A DNA stretch of 5,890 nt from Wenzhouxiangella sp. (GTDB lineage: Bacteria; Pseudomonadota; Gammaproteobacteria; Xanthomonadales; Wenzhouxiangellaceae): contig JAASTB010000149.1 in the NCBI GenBank assembly GCA_021767625.1, positions 1-5,890 of the forward strand. The letters are read 5' to 3'. Positions 1-4,185 of the stretch are shown piece by piece. The translations under genes were made by a program, and so were the position numbers. Under the pieces are notes generated by a model. It was not told the origin of the DNA, did not search any database, and saw only the letters and a program-made list of their open reading frames with translations. Within the stretch, counting starts at the first letter, position 1; each line of letters opens with the position of its first letter.

Positions 1-184
1 CGATCACGAGGATCAGCTCGATGAGGGTGAAACCGCGCGACCTGGCCCGTATATTGCCCCCGCGTGCGTAGCGAACCGGTTCAAGGGTGCGTCCTGGTGG
101 GCTTTCGCGACCGAGGTGCGCGCAAGCGTATTGGCCGATACGTTGAGCACGCCGACCGAGCGAAAGGCCGCCAGGGCGTGCCAT
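1..184 (-). CDS. mshO: MshO-like type IV prepilin, N-terminus only (cut by window edge)
   Basis: The reading frame ends at base 1 still open and encodes RSRG followed by FTLIELILVI. This is a class III signal-peptide processing site: Gly at -1, Phe at +1 and Glu at +5 of the mature pilin, opening a hydrophobic helix. It would be cleaved and N-methylated by the prepilin peptidase and then join the pilus. Position after MshA, MshD-like and MshC-like genes suggests MshO, an assignment by context only. The start is odd. The codon where a normal short leader should begin (52-50, MRAR-type, with GGGGG just upstream) reads ATA. The nearest in-frame ATG codons are at 184 and 235, giving a leader of 51 residues or more translated from the palindrome. 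I give 184 as a working start. The gene may instead start at ATA, or have lost its start. Presence of a pilin is sure; start and name are not. Confidence 0.7.
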   Translation of the reverse strand, partial: MARPGGLSLGRRAQRIGQYACAHLGRESPPGRTLEPVRYARGGNIRARSRGFTLIELILVI

Positions 185-230
185 TGGGCCGGTGCAGTAG
201 CTCGTGGGGGCAATATGCGGGCTAGTCGTG
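36..230 (+). repeat. Long imperfect palindrome between two pilin genes, possible structured RNA or palindromic mobile element
   Basis: Bases 36-131 can be paired with 138-230 almost end to end. The best block is 46-64 against 203-221 (17 of 19 identical in inverted orientation, including the 11-base ATATTGCCCCC / GGGGGCAATAT). Others are 75-79/189-193, 93-97/171-175, 102-108/160-166 and 127-131/138-142. The centre (TTGGCCGA) has no real spacer. By hand I count about 70 Watson-Crick pairs and 12 G-T pairs on the plus strand, with only 2 C-A mismatches of the opposite type, so the plus strand folds better than the minus. A symmetrical internal loop has GACCGA on both sides (109-114 and 154-159), giving tandem G-A, two C-C and tandem A-G oppositions. 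The arms cover the last codons and stop of the MshC-like gene and the expected start of the MshO-like gene. I see no attC core (GTTRRRY/RYYYAAC), no clear target duplication and no transposase. Function unknown; the structure itself is clear. Confidence 0.8.
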
Positions 231-674
231 AACATAGCCGGTCTCCGGTTCCACGATGATGACCTCGCCGCTGGCCAGCGTGATGCTCAGGCCGGCGGCC
301 GTTCGCCCCAGGGCGTCGAAGACCACGGTTCCGCCGGCGTCGATCTCGCCGCTGCCCGTGAAGGCCCCGCCGCGGGTCGGGTGGGGCAGGGGCGTCGATC
401 CGCTCCCGCAGACGCCGCCACTCCCGCCGGCCCCGCTATAGGCCAGGCTGTAGCTGTCGGCCGCTGCGTTGATGGTGGCCTGCACGTGACAGCCCGAACC
501 AATGGCAGTCTTCTGGGCATAGCGCAGGGCGTTGATCAGCTCCGAGGTGAAGGCCTGCCGCTCGAAGCCCTGGATGTCGATACGGGGTGCCACGAAGGCG
601 GCCAGCACACCCACGAGCACGAGAATGATCACGAGCTCGGTCAGGGTGAAGCCTTGCTGGCCGCGAGCGCGCAT
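222..674 (-). CDS. mshC: MshC-like minor type IV prepilin
   Basis: The protein has 150 residues. Its leader MRARGQQG is followed by FTLTELVIILVLVGVLAAFVAP, with Gly -1, Phe +1 and Glu +5, so it is a prepilin processed at the inner membrane and added to the MSHA fibre, probably at low level. The stretch ELINALRYAQKTAIGSGCHV is typical of GspH/FimT-like and MshC proteins (helix followed by Cys). A second Cys lies in GGVCGSG, so a disulfide is likely. ATG at 674 is chosen because GAGGAG lies about 9 bases upstream, it gives a normal 8-residue leader, and it lies 1 base after the stop of the preceding gene. An ATG at 734 would overlap that gene and put 20 extra residues before the leader. The last codons and TAG stop lie inside the outer arm of the 36-230 palindrome. 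The family as pilin is certain; MshC is likely. Confidence 0.85.
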   Translation of the reverse strand: MRARGQQGFTLTELVIILVLVGVLAAFVAPRIDIQGFERQAFTSELINALRYAQKTAIGSGCHVQATINAAADSYSLAYSGAGGSGGVCGSGSTPLPHPTRGGAFTGSGEIDAGGTVVFDALGRTAAGLSITLASGEVIIVEPETGYVHD

Positions 675-675
675 T

Positions 676-1116
676 TCAATAGGCTCCTCGCTGGCTTTGA
701 AGCGAGTAGTTGACGTTGCCCGAGCTGTGAACAACGTTGACCGTGATACCGGCCGGTGCGCTGCCGCTGATGCTCACGGCAACTTGGTAGTCGTTCAGTA
801 TCGTGATGGCGTTGCCGAACTGGTCGGTGGGAGACTCGTTCAGGCCGTCATAGCAGCGGATCGAGGCCCAGTTGCCGCGGCCGCCGGTGCAGTCACCGGC
901 ATCCTGGTCGTGCTTGCGCAGCAGGATTTCGTCCATGTAGCCCGTGGCGATGGCGCGGGCCTGGGCCTGGATCATGGGGTCGGCGCTGGCGGCCGTGGGG
1001 GTGACAAAGCTGGTGAGGATGGCGGCGCCGATGCCGATAATGACGATCGCCACTGCGAACTCGATCAGAGTGAAGCCTGCTGTGGGGCTGTTGGAAAGCT
1101 TGAGTCTGGTTGGCAT
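676..1116 (-). CDS. mshD: MshD-like minor type IV prepilin
   Basis: From ATG 1116 the protein has 146 residues. The leader MPTRLKLSNSPTAG precedes FTLIEFAVAIVIIG, which keeps Gly -1, Phe +1 and Glu +5. After the helix, SADPMIQAQARAIATGYMDE is the signature I associate with MshD (ADP, QAxA, YxxEILL), followed by ILLRKHD, an RCYDGLNE segment, and a C-terminal YQVAVSISG beta region ending near the stop. It should act as a minor subunit of the MSHA pilus. An in-frame ATG at 1173 would lengthen the leader to 33 residues; neither start has a strong ribosome binding site, so the start is uncertain. It follows the mshA terminator, so it relies on readthrough or on a promoter in 1174-1223 that I cannot recognise. 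It comes before the MshC-like gene, the reverse of the order known in Vibrio. Family assignment good, symbol likely. Confidence 0.8.
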   Translation of the reverse strand: MPTRLKLSNSPTAGFTLIEFAVAIVIIGIGAAILTSFVTPTAASADPMIQAQARAIATGYMDEILLRKHDQDAGDCTGGRGNWASIRCYDGLNESPTDQFGNAITILNDYQVAVSISGSAPAGITVNVVHSSGNVNYSLQSQRGAY

Positions 1117-1193
1117 GCCGAGGTCAGGTTGGCCTGAGTTCAATGGGATCTTAACTCGGTATCGGGTGCTCATCTTACTAGGCCGAACTGCGA

Positions 1194-1223
1194 TCTGTCT
1201 GTCTTTTGCTGCAGCCAGACAGA
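1194..1223 (-). repeat. Second stem-loop just downstream of the mshA terminator
   Basis: TCTGTCTG at 1194-1201 and CAGACAGA at 1216-1223 are perfect inverted copies (8 bp) around a 14-base loop that holds the self-complementary GCTGCAGC (1208-1215). The arm at 1216-1223 is also the sequence right after the terminator stem on the minus strand, so this hairpin can form only in transcripts that read through. It could stabilise readthrough RNA or shape the leader of the MshD-like gene; that role is inference. Confidence 0.55.
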
Positions 1224-1249
1224 AAGACCCCGCTTCGGGGCGGGGTCTT
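1224..1249 (-). terminator. Intrinsic terminator after mshA
   Basis: On the minus strand AAGACCCCGC (1249-1240), a loop of CCCGAA and GCGGGGTCTT (1233-1224) form a perfect 10-bp GC-rich stem. The stem ends in TCTT and is followed by TCTGTCT, a short imperfect U-rich tail. It starts 25 bases after the mshA stop. On the plus strand no T run follows, so it serves mshA. It would limit expression of the minor pilins below that of the major subunit, with some readthrough. Confidence 0.85.
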
Positions 1250-1273
1250 ATGCTGGGCTCTCATGAGTCGCTA

Positions 1274-1663
1274 TCAGGGAGCGTCAGTGCCGATAGCCTG
1301 GAAAGTAGGATCGGGATCAGCAGGGCTCTGCAGTGTGCACTCGACAGCTTCATCAGGAGCCACAGCGGCTGCAGTGATGGTGTAGCCATCCGGGAGCCCG
1401 CCTTGCAACGCGTCCGCAACTTCCGTGCAATTGGTCACATTGACGTAGTCGCCGTTACCTGCCTTGAAAGCCGCATAGTTAATCGCGGCTGCTGAACTCA
1501 AAGAACCAGCAACGCCCTCTGCAGCGGCAGTCTCGGCTTCATCACTCAGGTCAATAAAGCGCGGCACGGCCACGGCGGCCAGGATGCCGAGGATTACGAT
1601 GACGATCACCAGCTCGATGAGGGTGAAACCGCCCTGGGTCTTCTGGATATTGATGTTTTGCAT
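1274..1663 (-). CDS. mshA: MshA-like major type IV pilin
   Basis: The prepilin has 129 residues: a 12-residue leader MQNINIQKTQGG, then FTLIELVIVIVILGILAAVAVP, the near-consensus type IVa N-terminus with Phe +1 and Glu +5. Then comes PRFIDLSDEA, very common in MSHA major pilins, a small Ala-rich helix, and two Cys (NCTEVADAL and VECTLQSP) that probably close the C-terminal disulfide loop. The mature subunit has about 117 residues, on the small side. The gene is flanked by its own likely sigma-54 promoter, a long leader, a strong ribosome binding site (AAAGGAGAT) and a strong terminator: the layout expected of the most abundant subunit. Its base composition is less GC-rich than the cyclase and MshG genes (about 53 percent in one 60-base line counted). 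It should form the pilus shaft used in surface attachment. High certainty for pilin; the symbol rests on sequence plus context. Confidence 0.92.
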   Translation of the reverse strand: MQNINIQKTQGGFTLIELVIVIVILGILAAVAVPRFIDLSDEAETAAAEGVAGSLSSAAAINYAAFKAGNGDYVNVTNCTEVADALQGGLPDGYTITAAAVAPDEAVECTLQSPADPDPTFQAIGTDAP

Positions 1664-1670
1664 TGGTCAG

Positions 1671-1679
1671 ATCTCCTTT
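1671..1679 (-). promoter_or_regulatory. Strong ribosome binding site of mshA
   Basis: On the minus strand AAAGGAGAT lies 7 bases before the ATG at 1663. It is the best Shine-Dalgarno match I noticed among the genes here, fixes the mshA start and fits high expression. Confidence 0.85.
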
Positions 1680-1692
1680 CGGTTGATTGTTC

Positions 1693-1716
1693 CGACTCGG
1701 GCCGCGGCCCTGGTCG
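1693..1716 (-). repeat. Hairpin in the mshA 5' leader
   Basis: The core 1699-1710 (GGGCCGCGGCCC) is a perfect 12-base palindrome, flanked by CGAC (1693-1696) and GTCG (1713-1716) as an outer stem with a T-G pair and one mismatch between. In the mshA transcript it would form a GC-rich hairpin ending about 30 bases before the ATG and 14 bases before the ribosome binding site. It may protect the 5' end or modulate translation; no ligand-binding RNA class is recognised. Confidence 0.5.
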
Positions 1717-1800
1717 AACTCGAAGGTCGTCCCTGCAGTGTCGAACCGGCCGCAGCCGTCTCGGTACTGCGTCGGGGGTGACGACCCACAGTCAATGTAA

Positions 1801-1817
1801 TGCATTATCCATGCCAT
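1801..1817 (-). promoter_or_regulatory. Sigma-54-like -24/-12 promoter for mshA
   Basis: On the minus strand the sequence TGGCATGGATAATGCA (1816-1801) has GG and GC separated by exactly 10 bases, matching TGGCACG-N4-TTGCA except for T in place of C and A in place of the first T of TTGC. It would start RNA near 1790, giving a leader of about 125 bases before mshA. Sigma-54 with a PilR-type activator drives major pilin genes in many gammaproteobacteria, which supports the call. No activator site was identified. I see no convincing sigma-70 pair: a TTGACT at about 1795 lacks a -10 at the right distance. Confidence 0.42.
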
Positions 1818-1904
1818 TTTCTGCGCCAGGGCAAAAATCGGCGTAAAACGGGGGTTCCGGAAGTGTTTTTTGGGCTCGGCAAGGGCCGGGGTGACGGGAT
1901 TTGT

Positions 1905-1946
1905 CAGATTTTGCGCCGGGATTCAGCCGAAAACCGGCGCAATCTG
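1905..1946 (-). repeat. Stem-loop around the stop codon of the four-helix membrane protein gene
   Basis: CAGATT-(TT)-TTGCGCCGG-like bases at 1905-1919 pair with CCGGCGCAATCTG at 1934-1946, giving about 13 pairs with a 2-base bulge. The loop contains the TGA stop at 1925-1923. On the minus strand it is followed by A-rich, not T-rich, sequence, so it is not a canonical intrinsic terminator. It may mark the 3' end of the upstream operon or protect it. The rest of the gap, 1817-1904, shows no gene. Confidence 0.5.
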
Positions 1947-2465
1947 CTGCATGAGCAGGGTGGTCGAGGCGAGCAGGGCCACCAGTCCGACCAGCGCCAG
2001 CAAAATGGCAGCCCAACGCCCCTTGGAGGCATGGTCCTCGCCCGAGACGTCCAGATCGTGCCAGCGGTTGCTGATGGTCTCCAGGGGCTTCAGCAGGCTA
2101 GGACGGAAGAAGACGACCATTCCGACCAGAAGGGTGAAAGCCTGGCCGAGCAACAGGGCCCATAGCAGGATCGACGCGGAAGAACCGCCGTCGAGAACCG
2201 CTGACAATTCCGCGCGGGTCAATTGCCACAGGCAGAAGGATCCGGCCGCAATCATAAGAAGGCCGAATATGCGGTGGTGACGATAGACCAGCCGTTCGAT
2301 CCGCCACTGTCGGTCGAGCAGGCGAAGGGCCGCCGTCAGCCCGCCCCGACGCTCGTTGGGGTCTTCGACGCCGGCGAGAAGTGCCAGCGCGCCGGTCAAC
2401 AGGGCGATGGCCAGCACGAAGAGGATGACGAGGACGGTGGAGACCAGAATGGCGGATGCGCTCAT
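1923..2465 (-). CDS. Four-helix inner-membrane protein of unknown function, coupled to the diguanylate cyclase
   Basis: I do not recognise the family. The 180-residue product has four likely transmembrane helices, at about residues 5-32, 65-82, 97-120 and 150-173. A basic loop between the first two (DPNERR, LLDRQWRIERLVYRHHRI) is probably cytoplasmic. A short acidic loop (LDVSGEDHASKG) lies before the last helix. There is no Cys pair or catalytic motif that I can see. ATG 2465 is chosen because it forms an ATGA overlap with the stop of the cyclase gene, meaning translational coupling and probably matched amounts. This suggests a membrane partner or modulator of that cyclase, or an accessory pilus protein; both are inference. 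It is the last gene before the mshA promoter region. Confidence 0.8.
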   Translation of the reverse strand: MSASAILVSTVLVILFVLAIALLTGALALLAGVEDPNERRGGLTAALRLLDRQWRIERLVYRHHRIFGLLMIAAGSFCLWQLTRAELSAVLDGGSSASILLWALLLGQAFTLLVGMVVFFRPSLLKPLETISNRWHDLDVSGEDHASKGRWAAILLALVGLVALLASTTLLMQQIAPVFG

Positions 2466-3598
2466 GCAGTCTTGACCCGGTTTCGGCCGCCGCTCTTGGC
2501 CGCGTAGAGCGCTTCGTCCGCGCGGGCGATGGTGCGGTGGATCCCTTCGCCGGGCTGGTGTTCGGCCAGGCCGATCGAGACCGTGCATTCGATGGGGCCG
2601 TCGCAGGTGGTGAAGGGCTGGTCGGCCATTGCCTTGCGCAGTCGCTCGGCGGCCAGGCCGGCTCCCGACAGGTCGGTGTCGGGCAGGATGGCCAGGAATT
2701 CCTCGCCGCCGAAACGGCCAATGTCGGCGACGGTGTCGTCCACGCGGACCAGCCAGTCCGCGCCCCGCAGCACGGAGGTGGCGCGTCGGGCGAACTCCGA
2801 GAGAACGTCGTCGCCGGCCTGGTGACCATGGTGATCGTTGACCAGCTTGAAGCGATCGAGATCAAGCACCGCAATGCAGAATCCCGAGCCGTCCCGGGAG
2901 GATTTCTGCGCGGCGGCTTCCAGCCGGGCGATCAGCCGCCGGCGATTGGGCAGCCCGGTCAGTTCGTCGTGCTCGGCCAGGTGCTGCAGGCGCGCAGTCG
3001 CCTCATGCAGTTCGCGGTTTCTTCGGCTCAGGGTGCGGCGCAGCCGGGAAATGTAGCTGCCGAACCAGGCCAGCCAGACCATCATCGTGGCGAACCCGGC
3101 CAGCTCGAGCACGACCAGCTCGGTCGAAGTGGCGATCTGGCCGGTTGCGATGTCGCGCACGACGATGGCGGTATAGCCCGAGACCGCGACCAGGGTGACG
3201 ATCATGAAACCCCTCTGCCGCAGCTGGAACGTGCCGAAGAGGACGGCCAGGATGAACAGCATGAGTAGTAGAGTTCGGGCTTCGCCGGCCTTGCTGATGA
3301 CCCATAGCGCGACCAGGGTGGCGACCAGGATGTGGGCCAGCGTCATGCTCGGATCGCGGAAGCGCTTCGACCAGCCGCTGCGCAGCGCAACATGGAAGAA
3401 AAGCAGGCTCACCAGGACCAGGGCAAGCAGGATGCCCATTTCCAGGTAGCTGGACCTGAGCAAGCCCAGTGCCCAAGCGGCTCCGGTAATGAACAGCGAA
3501 ACGGCCCAGGCCAGCATGGCCATTCGCAGCCGGCGCAGGCGGATGCGGTCGCGCTCGGCTTCCCGCTCGGACCAATCCCGTCGATCATCCGTGTTCAC
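2462..3598 (-). CDS. Membrane-bound diguanylate cyclase (GGEEF domain) within the msh operon
   Basis: From GTG 3598 the protein has 378 residues. A charged N-terminus is followed by six likely transmembrane helices (about 26-45, 53-73, 86-103, 108-127, 132-149, 159-181), a basic coiled linker (SRLRRTLSRRNRELHEATARL) and a GGDEF domain. The domain opens with HDELTGLPNRR (210-220), has the metal-binding DLDRFK (246-251) and the active-site GGEEF (297-301), then VSIGLA and a C-terminal ADEALYAAK. It should make c-di-GMP from two GTP at the cytoplasmic face. An RGAD that resembles the inhibitory RxxD site lies 15 residues before GGEEF instead of the usual 5. GTG 3598 forms a GTGA overlap with the upstream stop. 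An ATG at 3643 is an alternative that adds 15 basic residues but overlaps the pilin gene by 49 bases. The sensory region is not a family I can name. A likely output is MshE, inferred from context. Confidence 0.88.
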   Translation of the reverse strand: MNTDDRRDWSEREAERDRIRLRRLRMAMLAWAVSLFITGAAWALGLLRSSYLEMGILLALVLVSLLFFHVALRSGWSKRFRDPSMTLAHILVATLVALWVISKAGEARTLLLMLFILAVLFGTFQLRQRGFMIVTLVAVSGYTAIVVRDIATGQIATSTELVVLELAGFATMMVWLAWFGSYISRLRRTLSRRNRELHEATARLQHLAEHDELTGLPNRRRLIARLEAAAQKSSRDGSGFCIAVLDLDRFKLVNDHHGHQAGDDVLSEFARRATSVLRGADWLVRVDDTVADIGRFGGEEFLAILPDTDLSGAGLAAERLRKAMADQPFTTCDGPIECTVSIGLAEHQPGEGIHRTIARADEALYAAKSGGRNRVKTA

Positions 3599-4185
3599 GG
3601 GGTTTCCAGCGCTTCTGGAATGTTGTCCTCGGGATCGGGCCATCGGGGATTGTCCATTGCTTCCAGGGCGATGCCGCGCAGCGAATCGGCGTTCGGCTCG
3701 TATCTGCCGTCGTCGTCACGGTCAAGGTAGCGCAAACGAACTTGCCATGACAGCTCCACCGGTCCTTCGCGCTTTGGTCCCGCCAGGTACTGCGGAAAGC
3801 GTACGCGATAGCGCAGCTGCCCGGAGGTGCGCTCGAAGTACCAGCTTCCGGGCGGAATGTCGGCCTCCTGCGCCGATTCGACTTCCCCGATGTAGCGCCC
3901 AGGCACCTCGGCAAGCAGGGGCATCGGATTGGTCCGGTCCAGTTCCGCGGCGCTGTCGAGGGAGTCCTCGACGATCCGCTCGGTCACTTCCAGGCCGAGC
4001 GCGGAACGCAGGGCGCCGACGGTGGTTGCGACATGGGCGGCCTCGGCATCGCCGCGCAGCGGCAGCAGGCGCCAGGAGGCGATCAGGAAAAGCAGCCCGA
4101 CCAGGACGATGACGATGATCAGCTCGAACAGGGTAAAGCCGGACTGATCGCCAGGAGCCGTTGCGCCGTCAGCCCAGCGCAGCAC
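3595..4185 (-). CDS. Minor type IV prepilin at the MshF/MshB position
   Basis: The 196-residue product starts with GTG at 4185. A 16-residue leader ending QSG is followed by FTLFELIIVIVLVGLLFLIASW, with Gly -1, Phe +1 and Glu +5, so it is a processed pilin-like protein. The rest is a polar domain with much Asp and Glu, containing YLDRDDDGRYE at about 153-163, which resembles a D-x-D-x-D-G calcium loop. The start overlaps the end of mshG by 17 bases, and its stop overlaps the GTG of the cyclase gene, so it lies mid-operon. In Vibrio the genes here are mshF and mshB. Similarity that I can see by eye is only to the pilin N-terminus, so no symbol is given. It could be a pilus-priming or tip subunit. 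No strong ribosome binding site; translation is probably coupled to mshG. Confidence 0.85.
   Translation of the reverse strand: MLRWADGATAPGDQSGFTLFELIIVIVLVGLLFLIASWRLLPLRGDAEAAHVATTVGALRSALGLEVTERIVEDSLDSAAELDRTNPMPLLAEVPGRYIGEVESAQEADIPPGSWYFERTSGQLRYRVRFPQYLAGPKREGPVELSWQVRLRYLDRDDDGRYEPNADSLRGIALEAMDNPRWPDPEDNIPEALETP

Noticed and set aside
13..213. A 66-residue minus-strand frame starting at TTG 213
   Set aside because: It runs out of frame with the clear pilin signal at 1-40 and owes its openness to high GC; it has no recognisable features.
36..230. The palindrome as an integron attC site
   Set aside because: Ends lack the conserved GTTRRRY/RYYYAAC cores, and there is no integrase or cassette pattern in view.
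36..230. The palindrome as a simple intrinsic terminator for the MshC-like gene
   Set aside because: It is far too long, has no T run after an arm, and the next pilin frame runs through it.
1551..1817. A possible small gene upstream of and overlapping mshA
   Set aside because: It overlaps the mshA start out of frame and lacks a ribosome binding site; the mshA signal is far stronger.
1861..1890. TTTTTT next to a GGGCTCGGCAAGGGCC stem as a terminator
   Set aside because: The T run precedes the weak 4-bp stem on the plus strand, and the minus strand has A residues, so neither direction fits.
2098..2874. A 258-residue Ser/Arg/Pro-rich frame on the minus strand
   Set aside because: It is a shifted frame over the cyclase and membrane protein genes.
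2456..3268. A 270-residue open frame on the plus strand
   Set aside because: It is the antisense shadow of the diguanylate cyclase gene, low in complexity, with no motif.
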